Shown one piece after another: positions 36,384 through 45,040 of a DNA stretch of 64,000 nt (its first letter is position 1; the number at the start of each line of letters is the position of its first letter). Source of the stretch: JAICXG01 sp963801255. GTDB taxonomy: Bacteria > Verrucomicrobiota > Verrucomicrobiia > Chthoniobacterales > UBA10450. Both the position numbers and the translations under genes were made by a program. The notes beneath the pieces were generated by a model. The model ran no database searches and was not told the DNA's origin. It saw only the letters and a list, made by a program, of their open reading frames with translations. The stretch is from positions 709,202-773,201 of the forward strand of contig CAWDEC010000006.1 in the NCBI GenBank assembly GCA_963801255.1, given 5' to 3'.

Positions 36384-37418
36384 CTATTTGGCGCCGCCGG
36401 CAAAGTATAGCTTATGCTGGGAAAAATCGATGATGCTCCAGGTTTGTCCCAGGAAATCCATCCCAAGCAAACCTCCGAGCTTGCCGCCGCTTGCTCCATA
36501 AAAGCTCATGGGGTCCACCTCCAGTTTTGGCCGGATCGTCTCTATGCCGCCTAGCTTGAAGCTTGCGGGATCGGCCCATTCCACCTCTTGCTCAGCGCCC
36601 GTGACGTCTTTCGCTCGCATCGGCGCAGCGCGATAGGTCTTGAGATGCGCTTGTGCAGCGACTCGATCATCGATGGTAGTAATGTAAGAGCCGGTATCGA
36701 TTATCATCTTCACCGGAGTACCATTGATCGAGGCGTCAACCAGCAATCCGCCACCGGTCAGTTCGAAGCTTGCCTCGGAAAAGCCGAGCGACTTTAGGAC
36801 TGGTCCGAGATCTACTGTTCGGCCGGTCCCCGGTGGCTTGAGATAGAGTCGGCGATTGGCCAGGTCGATGACCGCAGAACATCTTTGCAAGAAACCGAGG
36901 CCGAGAAAGCCGTCCGCATCCAGATTGACCGCTCGACGAGCGCTGAGAGAGCCATCAGTGAACCACAAGCCCTCGATGGTTCGTCCTTGTAAGATATTAT
37001 TGAAAGAAGTGAAATCGAGCGTCGTGCCCGAGACCTGAATATTGCCGAGGGCAAGAGAATCGGCCGTGCCTCGACTGATCGGTACAGCCGCTTTGCCGGT
37101 GAAGCCAAAAACCTTGTCTTTGACGGGGACGGGAGCGAAGCGAAGCCATTTCGCGCAGGCATTTGAAAGCGTGACGTTGCGAGTACAAAAGCCACTATCG
37201 AGGATCAGCCGAATCGGATGACCGTTGAGCGAAGCCTCCATAAAGAACTGGTTTGGAATGGGCTGCTTTAGCTCGACGACGCCATAGCCATCGCGCTGAA
37301 TAGCATCGAGGTGATACAAACTCCTGGCTTGAGCGACTGAGAGGAACGATGCCGCGCAAAGCAAAAGAAAGACACCGAACTTAACTGGCCCGGTCGCTCC
37401 GGGAGAAACATTGCTCAT
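36384..37418 (-). CDS. retropepsin-like aspartyl protease, exported
   Basis: Started at ATG 37418 (MSNVSPGATGPVKFGVFLLL) the product has about 344 residues with an N-terminal signal segment. It holds two retropepsin domains in one chain, each with a catalytic Asp: D74 in LILDSGFCT and D241 in MIIDTGSYIT. Each is followed by a psi-loop sequence (GFLGLGFL and GLLGMDFLG). This is the pseudo-dimeric clan AA layout of bacterial pepsin-like exported proteases. Both Asp residues are present, so it is likely active. Substrate unknown. Confidence 0.85.
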   Translation of the reverse strand: MSNVSPGATGPVKFGVFLLLCAASFLSVAQARSLYHLDAIQRDGYGVVELKQPIPNQFFMEASLNGHPIRLILDSGFCTRNVTLSNACAKWLRFAPVPVKDKVFGFTGKAAVPISRGTADSLALGNIQVSGTTLDFTSFNNILQGRTIEGLWFTDGSLSARRAVNLDADGFLGLGFLQRCSAVIDLANRRLYLKPPGTGRTVDLGPVLKSLGFSEASFELTGGGLLVDASINGTPVKMIIDTGSYITTIDDRVAAQAHLKTYRAAPMRAKDVTGAEQEVEWADPASFKLGGIETIRPKLEVDPMSFYGASGGKLGGLLGMDFLGQTWSIIDFSQHKLYFAGGAK

Positions 37419-37552
37419 CTCTCTATTTGGAACAAAACCTCGGAAACTGGCAACCAAAAAAATGAGTAGCTGTGCAAGAATTCCTGGGGAGGTAAGCTAT
37501 ACTCGTTAGGCTCAGTCCAGTCCTATCACGCGATGTAATGCCCGGCAAATGG

Positions 37553-39007
37553 TTAGGCCGGAACTGGATGGAGTCGAATCCCAAAGATGTCGCGCAGAGC
37601 GGCACGCGCAGCGTGATAGCCGCACATGCCATGAACACCGCCGCCGGGTGGAGTCGAGGAGGAGCAAAGATAGACGCCAGCGATTGGCGTCCGATAGGGC
37701 ACAGGACTTATAACTGGCCGCGCGAAAAGATGCCAGAGATCGTTGGCGCCACCGTTAATGTCGCCGCCGACCATGTTTGAGTTGGTTGCGGCATAGTTGG
37801 CGGCTGTTCTGCTGTGACGCGCAAGCACGCAGTCGCGGAAGCCGGGCGCGAAACGTTCAATCTGAGTCTCGATCGCTTCCGTCATATCGTGCGCCGAAGC
37901 GTGCGGCACATGGCAATAGGCCCAGAGAGTTTGTTTGCCTTCCGGCGCGCGCTTCGAGTCGAAAAGGCTTTGCTGCGCGACAAGAACAAAAGGCCGTTCC
38001 GGAATCCTGCCGCGGGCAATTGTCTGCTCGCTTTGAGTGATCTCCTCAAGCGTTCCGCCGAGATGCAAGGTGCCGGCCAGGCGGCATTCCTGGGCTCGCC
38101 AAGGCACAGGGGCGGAAAGGGCGTAATCGATTTTGAAAACACCCGGAGCGTGAGGAAAATTCGTTAGGCGCCGCAGGTAGGACGCTGGCAGCTTGCCCTT
38201 GGCGATGGTGGCAAATTGCCAGCAACTGGTGTCGAAGAGAGTGGCCCGAGCCGGTGGCAACTGAGCGAGAGTTTCCACGCGACAGTTGGTTTCGATCTCA
38301 CCGCCCAATGATTGCAGGTACCCTGTCAGAGCGTTGCTGATGGCCTGCGCGCCGCCCTGCGGGAGCGGCCAACCCACAGCATGGCCAGCCGCGCCGAGGA
38401 CTAAACCGAAAGCTGCGGAAGCGGGCGCGGTGAGCGGTAGAAAAGAATGCGCGGCGATGCCGGCAAAAAGTGCCCGGGCCGCAGGTGTCCTGAAGCGAAG
38501 CTTCGCCAGAGTGGACGCAGGTGCGAGCGCATTGAAGCCAAAACGCGCGAGCGCGAATGGATGCCGCGGGAGATGCAACATCGGTTGCAGAAACTCAGCG
38601 GCCAGTTCTTGCCAGTTGCGCGCCAACGGCTGCATGAGGCGCCGGTAGCCAGAGCCATCTTCGCCTAACGAATCCGCCGTTTCCTCCATGCTTTGCCGCA
38701 GACAGACAGCACCGCCGTCATCAAGCGGATGAGCCAGGGCGATCGGCGGCTGAATCCACTTCAGGCCAAAGCTATCCAGAGGCAGAATGCGAAAGAAAGG
38801 AGAACCGCGGGCGAGCGGATGAATGGCGGAACAAAGGTCGTGAACAAAATCGGGCAGCGTCAGTTCGCCTGAGCGCGCTCCGCCGCCAATGGTGGAGTTT
38901 GCTTCCAATACGCGCACCTGGATGCCGGCGCGTGCCAGGGTAATGGCCGCGGCCAATCCGTTGGGCCCCGAGCCGACTACGATGGCATCGCGTTTCGCTT
39001 CCTTCAT
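37553..39007 (-). CDS. phytoene-desaturase-like FAD-dependent oxidoreductase
   Basis: The 484-residue protein starts MKEAKRDAIVVGSGPNGLAA and so has the Rossmann FAD-binding motif GSGPNGLAAA at about 13-22. VLEANSTIGGGARSGELTL and the C-terminal YLCSSSTPPGGGVHGMCGYH are conserved in the PYROXD2/phytoene-desaturase group. The likely activity is an oxidation of a lipid or pigment precursor; there are no carotenoid genes nearby, so the substrate is open. The frame is intact and includes a CGTTAGGC motif at 38162. Confidence 0.83.
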   Translation of the reverse strand: MKEAKRDAIVVGSGPNGLAAAITLARAGIQVRVLEANSTIGGGARSGELTLPDFVHDLCSAIHPLARGSPFFRILPLDSFGLKWIQPPIALAHPLDDGGAVCLRQSMEETADSLGEDGSGYRRLMQPLARNWQELAAEFLQPMLHLPRHPFALARFGFNALAPASTLAKLRFRTPAARALFAGIAAHSFLPLTAPASAAFGLVLGAAGHAVGWPLPQGGAQAISNALTGYLQSLGGEIETNCRVETLAQLPPARATLFDTSCWQFATIAKGKLPASYLRRLTNFPHAPGVFKIDYALSAPVPWRAQECRLAGTLHLGGTLEEITQSEQTIARGRIPERPFVLVAQQSLFDSKRAPEGKQTLWAYCHVPHASAHDMTEAIETQIERFAPGFRDCVLARHSRTAANYAATNSNMVGGDINGGANDLWHLFARPVISPVPYRTPIAGVYLCSSSTPPGGGVHGMCGYHAARAALRDIFGIRLHPVPA

Positions 39008-39153
39008 TCTCGCCAGATCGCCTCCAAGATGAAGGCCTGACTGCTGAGGTCAATTCACGCTCCGCCTAACGATGCGAAAACGATGGCCAGGTAGCGAGAC
39101 TGTCAGCCAGCGAAGGCAAATAATCCTCCGAGGTCGGCGCGGTGGTCGATCGC

Positions 39154-39441
39154 TCACCGCACGACCGTCTCCGGCGTTCGCTGCGCGCGGCTGCCAGCCA
39201 TGACCGGCCCGTGGTAGAACCAGTCGCGCGGCGTGGCCGGGCAGCCGGGCGTTGGACAGTGAAAGCGATAGTGGCCGCTTCTATCCTGCCAAATATCGAT
39301 CATCCGTCCGGTGATGACCCTGTTGCAGAGGACACAAACTCGCCGGTCATCCAGCGACGACCAGTCCCGGATTGGATCCGCGTCCTGGAGAAGCGACAGC
39401 TTTTCGTCCAAGCCGATACGTCGATTCATGGAGACTTTCAT
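39154..39441 (-). CDS. small zinc-ribbon protein
   Basis: The 95-residue product carries two Cys pairs: CVLCN (about 36-40) and CPTPGC (about 62-67), in the segments LDDRRVCVLCNRVITGR and YRFHCPTPGCPATPRDW. The spacing is that of a zinc ribbon. A second gene with matching pattern lies at 41924-42288 on the + strand (SLDEKRYCRRCGG, YRLECPTEGCPSVPIEW), but it has a frameshift. Paralogues flank the SET-domain gene. Function unknown. Confidence 0.65.
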   Translation of the reverse strand: MKVSMNRRIGLDEKLSLLQDADPIRDWSSLDDRRVCVLCNRVITGRMIDIWQDRSGHYRFHCPTPGCPATPRDWFYHGPVMAGSRAQRTPETVVR

Positions 39442-39558
39442 TAGTAGAGTCAGGTGGGAATGGACACAATTGGGCGGCTTCCTGTTCGATTCTTCAGGAA
39501 AATTCCTAAGAAATCCGAGTGCTCGCCCACGCGCGCAAATCAGTCAGGGAAAGAAAAT

Positions 39559-39708
39559 TCAGGATTCGATCTGCTGGAATGCGGGCCAGAGAAAAGCAGC
39601 CCGCGCAGCTCGTCGAAAGGCGCGCTGACGAATTCCCTCCTGCTGCTCGGCTTCCCGCGCAAGCAGCTCGGCCAGGTCGGCGTTGGTGAGTGTAGCCTGG
39701 GCGGCCAT
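39559..39708 (-). CDS. short 49-residue protein, possible gene remnant
   Basis: A start at 39708 opens a frame ending at TGA 39559 with the product MAAQATLTNADLAELLARE then RQRAFRRAARAAFLWPAFQQ. The helical start LTNADLAELLAREAEQ is like the N-terminus of DNA polymerase X/HHH-type proteins, which are much longer, so this could be the remains of such a gene. It overlaps nothing else, and its first codons lie 33 bases from the stop of the lysine-rich gene on the same strand. Confidence 0.35.
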   Translation of the reverse strand: MAAQATLTNADLAELLAREAEQQEGIRQRAFRRAARAAFLWPAFQQIES

Positions 39709-39740
39709 GGACCGCCGCTACCGATTGCGCGGTGCGATAA

Positions 39741-39983
39741 CTATTTTTTCTTCGCGGAAGCCTTACCGCCTTTGCGGCCACCTTTGCGTGAGGACGATTT
39801 ATTGGATTTTTTGCCGCGGCCCGAACCGCTCTTCTTCCCGCCTCCGCTTTCCTTGTTCACCGTCGCCCAGGCGCGACGCTCAGCTTCTTTCTTCGAGGTC
39901 CCGCGCTTTTCGTAACCCTTCTCGATATGCTCGGCTTTGCGTTTTTGTTTCTGGGTGTAACTGGATTTGTCTCCTCGTGGCAT
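39741..39983 (-). CDS. lysine-rich histone-tail-like small protein
   Basis: From the ATG at 39983 (MPRGDKSSYTQKQKRKAEHI) the product has 80 residues. The first half is a short conserved helical unit (RKAEHIEKGYEKRGTSKKEA, RRAWATVNKESGGG), also seen in proteins labelled plasmid stabilization. The second half is a Lys/Gly/Ser tail (KKSGSGRGKKSNKSSSRKGG) like a histone H1 or Hc1 tail, certain to bind nucleic acid. The longer frame to 40088 is less likely. A SET-domain lysine methyltransferase lies 423 bases away and could modify this tail (inference). Confidence 0.75.
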   Translation of the reverse strand: MPRGDKSSYTQKQKRKAEHIEKGYEKRGTSKKEAERRAWATVNKESGGGKKSGSGRGKKSNKSSSRKGGRKGGKASAKKK

Positions 39984-40122
39984 AAGTTGCTCCTTCTCTC
40001 TCTTCATTTCGCTAGTCGCCGCGAAGCCAGATGCCTTTAAAGGATCACTAGGAATTTTCGTTAGGTGAGAAACAGAACCGCTTCCCATTGGCAGAGCCGG
40101 AGTCCTTTGCTTCGCTTTCTTC

Positions 40123-40317
40123 GTGGCCAGATTGAAGAGACAGAAAGAACCGGTTACGCTATCGCGGAATCCGCCCGTGCCGGCAGAGACGACTTATCGC
40201 TGTCCCGGTTGCGGAATGCAGGTTATTGGAAAGGATCGGGCGTCGGTCGCCTTGCATCATCTCCACGTTCTTCAGCCGCAGTTCTTCCATCTCCGGCCTA
40301 ACGACACATCTCGTTAG
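40123..40317 (+). CDS. small CxxC/His zinc-binding protein, possible
   Basis: A GTG at 40123 opens a 64-residue frame whose core is TYRCPGCGMQVIGKDRASVA followed by LHHLHVLQPQFFHL. CPGC plus the HHLH group suggests a zinc site. Its stop codon TAG (40315-40317) is inside the CGTTAGGT arm of the inverted repeat at 40297-40318. Coding evidence is modest. Confidence 0.35.
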   Translation: MARLKRQKEPVTLSRNPPVPAETTYRCPGCGMQVIGKDRASVALHHLHVLQPQFFHLRPNDTSR

Positions 40318-40318
40318 G
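40297..40318. terminator. hairpin made by two opposed CGTTAGG motifs
   Basis: CCTAACGA (40297-40304) and TCGTTAGG (40311-40318) form a perfect 8-bp inverted repeat with a 6-base loop (CACATC). It lies 88 bases before the SET gene. It has the shape of a terminator or RNA hairpin, although no T-run follows, so it may be only a paired arrangement of the abundant motif. Confidence 0.5.
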
Positions 40319-40405
40319 TAGGTGTGGAACGCTGCGATGTCTTGCGGACGTCAAGTTGCTGGAAGATAACGAGCCATCGCGTCTCAGATTTCGAACTTTA
40401 TCGAC

Positions 40406-40891
40406 ATGCCACGCAAACCGAGCCAACCGCGTTCACCTCAGGTGCAAGTCGTCGACAAACTTCACGTGCGTCGTTCCGGCGTGCATGGTACGGGCGTTTA
40501 CACAAAGCAAAGGATCCGCAAAAACGCACGCATCATCGAGTACACCGGGAAGCTGATTCCCGCGAAGGAAGCGGAAGAGCTGGGCCCGGCGAATGCAAAG
40601 AATCCCTACCATACCTTTTATTATTTGCTCGATAACGGCGACGTGATCGATGCCGGCAAAGGGGGCAACATCGCGCGTTGGATTAATCATTCCTGCGCGC
40701 CCAATTGCACGACGAGGGAAGAGGACAGCCGTATTTTCATCCATGCCTTGCGCACGATTTATCCGGGTGAGGAACTATTTTATGACTACTCCCTCGATCC
40801 CGGCGAGCGGCGAACGAAGAAGGTCGAAAAAAATTATGCCTGCCTTTGCGGCGCGCCGGAATGCCGCGGAACCATGCTCGAGCCGAAATGA
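40406..40891 (+). CDS. SET-domain protein lysine methyltransferase
   Basis: The 161-residue protein is a compact SET domain with its post-SET. Visible are GVHGTGVYTKQRIRKNARII (SET-N), RWINHSCAPNCT (the NHSCxPN knot), GEELFYDYSLDPGER (the catalytic Tyr in YDY), and the post-SET cysteines in YACLCGAPECRG. All catalytic residues are present. SET proteins transfer methyl groups from SAM to lysines in histones or histone-like proteins; in Chlamydiae a SET protein (NUE) acts on histone-like Hc1. Here the lysine-rich protein at 39741-39983 is a candidate substrate. Confidence 0.88.
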   Translation: MPRKPSQPRSPQVQVVDKLHVRRSGVHGTGVYTKQRIRKNARIIEYTGKLIPAKEAEELGPANAKNPYHTFYYLLDNGDVIDAGKGGNIARWINHSCAPNCTTREEDSRIFIHALRTIYPGEELFYDYSLDPGERRTKKVEKNYACLCGAPECRGTMLEPK

Positions 40892-40973
40892 ATTTCACGA
40901 GCGTTTCTGCCCTAACGAGCCAATCGGCCCGGTTTGGCGACTTGTTCGAGCGCGCGTTTCTCCGAAAAAAGAC

Positions 40974-41708
40974 TTACCTGACCAGCCCCACGGAATAGCT
41001 TTGTGGAGTAAGAACGAAGCGAAGCGGTAGCTCGATAATCATGGGCCCGTGGCTAAGACGCCATTTGCCTAGAGTCCTGGTGGCCGAGTGATCAAAGGAC
41101 TTATCTCCGCTGCTCTTTAGAATTTTGACCTCTTGGACCTTACCGGATCTGTCAACGTGTAACTCATAAACGCCTCTGCCTTCTTTAAAATCCCATTCTT
41201 TGTAGCTCGGATATTCCGGGATCGGTGCTTGTAAGACGGTGCCCTTGCCAAGATAGCGCGCAAGCGCTTCATCCATGGACTTCTCCTTGCGGGAGTAGGT
41301 GGCCACGGTAGGACCACCGTTATCCAGGGAATAGCTAATCCGGACCTTCACGCTCTTGTCCGTTCCAGGTTTGAATCGCCACTCCGACAAAGCCTTTACC
41401 GCAGCCTGATCCAATATCGGTTCGCCCGTACTGACATACATGAAAACTCGTACGACTTTCCCGGTCTTTTGATCGATTTTTACGACAGCTACTCCTAATC
41501 CACTTAAGTGATTCTTTTCGGCTTCGGCGGGATATTCCGGCCACTCACCCGAAATCTTGTTACGGAGATCATCGTCTTCTGACTCTGCCAAAGTGTTTTT
41601 CTCCTTCTGCTCACTTTGGGCCCTGGCCGCGGCGATGGAGGACAGGCTTCCAGTGATCAACACTGCGCAGAGGAGAGTGGGCTCAATCAACTTCCTTAAG
41701 GATTTCAT
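40974..41708 (-). CDS. exported TonB C-terminal domain protein, two repeats
   Basis: The ATG at 41708 (MKSLRKLIEPTLLCAVLITG) gives about 244 residues with a signal peptide. Two TonB-C-like domains follow: GLGVAVVKIDQKTGKVVRVF with AVKALSEWRFKPGTDKSVKV, and VYELHVDRSGKVQEVKILKS with SATRTLGKWRLSHGPMIIEL. There is no Pro-rich spacer or membrane-anchored N-terminus as in TonB itself. Such proteins act in the periplasm, perhaps in transport or signalling, but the partner is unknown. Confidence 0.75.
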   Translation of the reverse strand: MKSLRKLIEPTLLCAVLITGSLSSIAAARAQSEQKEKNTLAESEDDDLRNKISGEWPEYPAEAEKNHLSGLGVAVVKIDQKTGKVVRVFMYVSTGEPILDQAAVKALSEWRFKPGTDKSVKVRISYSLDNGGPTVATYSRKEKSMDEALARYLGKGTVLQAPIPEYPSYKEWDFKEGRGVYELHVDRSGKVQEVKILKSSGDKSFDHSATRTLGKWRLSHGPMIIELPLRFVLTPQSYSVGLVR

Positions 41709-41923
41709 TGCCAAAACAACACTACACAATTGCGGGAGGAGCGCGACGCCCCACCCGTGAAAACAGGCTGTCAGCTGCAATGATTGACGAACGAGCCGAC
41801 GGTCACGATCCGCGGCCGATGTTTCGCAATTCTTCGCGGCGGGCGCGATCCGATTTTCACCTACGTCACGAATTGCCCTGTGGCGGATAGTCGCGCAGCG
41901 CGTGAGCGCCTACGTCTAATCAC

Positions 41924-42288
41924 ATGGCACCAAAAGTGGCCGACATTTCTCCTGCAGAAAAACTACGTTTGGTGCGCGAGTTCGATATCTTTCATCCCTG
42001 GCAATCTCTCGATGAAAAGAGATACTGCCGCCGCTGCGGTGGGACAGTTTAGAGGCAGCGGAGATCAAAGTGGTCTCCGCGCGAGATGGAACGGGCTATC
42101 GATTGGAATGCCCGACCGAAGGTTGTCCATCGGTTCCGATCGAATGGATCATCGTGGAAGCGGCAGAAAAGCCGCCGCCCATTGATGCCCAATTACCTCC
42201 TTCATTTACCCGGGATTCCCTACCGGCGCGGCACCCACAGTATCGACCGAGCATGTTCGGCTTCCTGCGGGTGCCGCAAATGATTTAG
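41924..42288 (+). pseudogene. frameshifted zinc-ribbon gene, paralogue of 39154-39441
   Basis: From ATG 41924 the frame reads MAPKVADISPAEKLRLVREF, then SLDEKRYCRRCGGTV and stops at 42050. The next frame continues with DSLEAAEIKVVSARDGTGYR then LECPTEGCPSVPIEWIIVE to a stop at 42288. The second part lies in the frame expected if one G is restored in the run TGCGGTGGGACAG at about 42035-42045 (GGG to GGGG). Together they match the zinc-ribbon protein at 39154-39441. Either the gene is broken or the base is missing in the assembly. Confidence 0.65.
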
Positions 42289-42690
42289 TCTGCGTGCGGC
42301 CTTGGCCGGAAGAAAGCTGAAGCCAACCGAATAATGGTCGCCGCGAGGGAGAAGAGCTAACAGGGGTATTGGCCCGGATTCTCCATTCGGCAGAGATGGA
42401 AACGGTGCTGTAATCTGAGCCAGTGCCGTTCGAATGCGTGATGCTGGTCGGTCTGGCGAGGCAGGCAAGACTACGCCGTCGCACGAGATCTTCCGTGGTG
42501 ACGGAGCGCGCCTCATGACCTTCATTCGTTAGGCTTGGGATTAATACCTCGCTCGTGGCTCGCTTTTCTCAGGAAGATCATCCAGCAAATTTCAGAGCTC
42601 TAAGAGCGCGTCCAGCGCGCCGGCGGATTGCGTTTCCTTTTGGGAATCGTCGCTTCGCGGGTGTAAGTTGAATGCGGTTGTTTCCTGATT
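42289..42690. other. gap of about 400 bases
   Basis: No convincing gene. A reverse frame at 42220-42525 overlaps the zinc-ribbon pseudogene and has no motif. One CGTTAGGC motif lies at 42527. A promoter for the histidine kinase could be located near 42600-42680. Confidence 0.4.
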
Positions 42691-42942
42691 ATGCCGAATA
42701 AATCCGAGAAACAGGCTTCCTCCGCGTCAGAGCGCTTAGATCCGGCCGCCTCCGACGGGACGGTGGAGAATGCGCGTAGTGGCGCGAAGAAGCGGCGCGA
42801 TCCGGATGAACCTTCCGCAGACTTGCGTGTTGCGAGCGCCGCCGCCCTCAACCTGATGCAGGACGCAATTGGAGTTCGGCAGCAGGCGGAAGACTCCAAT
42901 CGCCAACTGCAACGCGAAGCGGGAGAGCACACTCGAACCGGG
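42691..42942 (+). pseudogene. N-terminal coding segment of the histidine kinase, in another frame
   Basis: An ATG at 42691 opens a frame reading MPNKSEKQASSASERLDPAA and then DLRVASAAALNLMQDAIGVR with QAEDSNRQLQREAGE. This is the helical N-terminus found on PAS histidine kinases of this group. The kinase frame starts at 42869 and reads EPGSALRESEERFRQLAE from about 42930. Removing one G in the run at 42940-42942 would join them. The true gene is therefore probably 42691-44815. Confidence 0.6.
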
Positions 42943-44815
42943 AAGTGCGTTGCGCGAAAGCGAGGAACGTTTCCGGCAACTTGCTGAGAACTCGAGTGAC
43001 GTCTTCTGGATCATCAACGGCCGCACGCGTCAGCTCGAATATCTCAACCCGGTTTACGAAAAGATCTTTGGCGAGTCGCCGGCGCCCATCATGCGCGACG
43101 CCGGCCGCTGGGCTGAGCTTATTCATCCCGAGGATCGCGACCACGGAGCCGATATGCTGGACCGTCTTCTCGCCGGGAAAACCGTAACCGTCGACTATCG
43201 CATCATTCGCCCTAACGACGGCGCGATTCGCTGGATTCGCGACAGGGGGTTTCCGATTCGCGACGAGCACGGCCAGATCCTGCGTGTGGCCGGCGTGCTG
43301 CAAGACATCACAGAGGAGAAGGAGCGTATCACTGCGACGCAGGAGAGCGAGACGCGTTTCCGCGCGATTGCGAACCTCGTGCCCGATTTGCTTTGGAGCC
43401 TGAACCCCAACGGGGAAGTCGATTGGATCAACCAACGCTGGGTTGCCTACACCGGCCAAAGTCCGGAAGACGCGGCGGGCGAAGGCTGGCTCGATACCAT
43501 CCACCCGGACGATGTCCAGGAAGTCAAACGTCGCTTGCAGACCGCGCTGGCGGAAGGGCGGATGATGCGACACGAACAACGGATTCGTTCCGCCAACGGC
43601 GAATATCGCTGGTTCCTGGTGCAGAAAGAACCCGTGCTCGATGATGAAGGAACGGCCATCAAATGGTTCGCGGCTGCCACCGACATCCACGAACAACGGA
43701 CTGCCGCCGATGTGGTGCGCGAGAGCGAGCGACGTTTCCGTTTGCTCGTCGAGGGCGCGCGCGAATACGCGATTTTTATGATGGACCCTTCAAACACCAT
43801 CACCCACTGGAATTCCGGGGCTGAACGCGTCTTCGGGTGGAGTGCGGAGGAAGCCGTCGGACAATCGGGCCGGCTGGTCTTCACTCCCGAGGATGTGGCG
43901 CAGAAACAGGAGGAACACGAGATTGAAGTCGCCTTGCGCGAAGGAAGCGCCAGTGATCGTCGCTGGCACCTGCGCAAAGATGGAAGCCGAATCTGGGTAG
44001 ACGGCATGATGCATCGAGTGGACGACGAAAAAACCGGCGCCTTGCGCGGCTTCGCCAAAGTCGCACGCGATGCCACGGCTGAGCGTCTGGCACAGGAAGA
44101 ACTGGAGGAACGCGTGCGCGAACGCACAGCAGAGCTGACGGCCAGCAATGAGCGCCTTCAGAACGAGATGGAACAGCGCGCCCGTCTCGAACAGGAAATC
44201 CTCCTCATCAGCGAACGCGAGAAGCGCCGCATCGGACAGGACCTGCACGACAGCCTTTGCCAGGAATTGGCCGCGACCGCCTTTATTCTCGAGACCCAGG
44301 CACAGAAGGTGGCGAAGAAAAATTCGTCGCAGGCCAAGACTTTTTCCGAGGCCGCCCGCACGGTGAACGCCAACGTCGGGCTTGCGCGCGACCTTGCGCG
44401 TGGATTGCACCCGATCGAACTGAACACGGCGGGCTTGCAGAATGCCCTCCGCGAACTCGCGTTTCGCACGGAACACTCCGGGAAAGTCTCCTGCCGCCTC
44501 CTTTGTCCACGACCCGTGCGCATCCGCGATGATGCTGTGGCCCTCAACCTTTACCGAATTGCGCAGGAAGCCGTGAACAATGCCCTCAAACACGCCAAGC
44601 CGAGTGAGATTGTTCTTACACTTGTGCGCAAGCGGTCCATTCTTTGCCTGGAAATTCGCGACAATGGCGCCGGCTTGTCCAGGAACCGATCCGGCAAAGG
44701 AGGAATGGGTGTGGACATCATGCAGCATCGCGCCAACGTCATCGGCGCAAAGCTCACGATCGAGTCGCGCCAGGGTCGCGGCACCTCCGTGACCTGCGCT
44801 CTAGCGCGAGAATAA
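42869..44815 (+). CDS. PAS-domain sensor histidine kinase, NarX/HisKA_3 type
   Basis: The uninterrupted frame encodes about 648 residues, but the TTG at 42869 is not the natural start; the N-terminus continues in another frame (see 42691-42942). Three PAS/PAC units are seen (LRESEERFRQLAENSSDVFW, ESETRFRAIANLVPDLLWSL, RESERRFRLLVEGAREYAIF, each ending in a PAC such as HEQRTAADVV). The kinase core is HisKA_3 (REKRRIGQDLHDSLCQELAA) with the phospho-accepting His, then an HATPase (EAVNNALKHAKPSEIV, DNGAGLS, GMGVDIMQHRANVIG). No membrane segment and no response regulator next to it, so it is a soluble orphan kinase. Confidence 0.87.
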   Translation: MEFGSRRKTPIANCNAKRESTLEPGSALRESEERFRQLAENSSDVFWIINGRTRQLEYLNPVYEKIFGESPAPIMRDAGRWAELIHPEDRDHGADMLDRLLAGKTVTVDYRIIRPNDGAIRWIRDRGFPIRDEHGQILRVAGVLQDITEEKERITATQESETRFRAIANLVPDLLWSLNPNGEVDWINQRWVAYTGQSPEDAAGEGWLDTIHPDDVQEVKRRLQTALAEGRMMRHEQRIRSANGEYRWFLVQKEPVLDDEGTAIKWFAAATDIHEQRTAADVVRESERRFRLLVEGAREYAIFMMDPSNTITHWNSGAERVFGWSAEEAVGQSGRLVFTPEDVAQKQEEHEIEVALREGSASDRRWHLRKDGSRIWVDGMMHRVDDEKTGALRGFAKVARDATAERLAQEELEERVRERTAELTASNERLQNEMEQRARLEQEILLISEREKRRIGQDLHDSLCQELAATAFILETQAQKVAKKNSSQAKTFSEAARTVNANVGLARDLARGLHPIELNTAGLQNALRELAFRTEHSGKVSCRLLCPRPVRIRDDAVALNLYRIAQEAVNNALKHAKPSEIVLTLVRKRSILCLEIRDNGAGLSRNRSGKGGMGVDIMQHRANVIGAKLTIESRQGRGTSVTCALARE

Positions 44816-44830
44816 AGGACGCCCGAAGCG

Positions 44831-45040
44831 CTATTGCTGTGCCTGGGTGACTTCGCGCCACTCCGCCGGAGAATAGTCGTCAGGTCTGGTTATGGCTTCA
44901 CTCTCTGGTCTATCGGAAGGTTGCTCCTGCTTCTTCTGATATTCGCGCAGGACTTCTTCCATGTGGTCATCGGGGATAGCCAGAAGCGTCACATCTTTGC
45001 TTCGCAAGAGAAACGCTAAGTGCGTGTAAGCGCGCAACAT
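44831..45040 (-). CDS. small hypothetical protein
   Basis: A 69-residue frame on the reverse strand: MLRAYTHLAFLLRSKDVTLL followed by DDHMEEVLREYQKKQEQPSD and a polar tail. The N-terminus is hydrophobic and the tail acidic. No family recognised and the coding potential is modest. Confidence 0.4.
   Translation of the reverse strand: MLRAYTHLAFLLRSKDVTLLAIPDDHMEEVLREYQKKQEQPSDRPESEAITRPDDYSPAEWREVTQAQQ

Noticed and set aside
42220..42525. 101-residue reverse frame
   Set aside because: It overlaps the zinc-ribbon pseudogene, and no motif is visible; composition is ambiguous.
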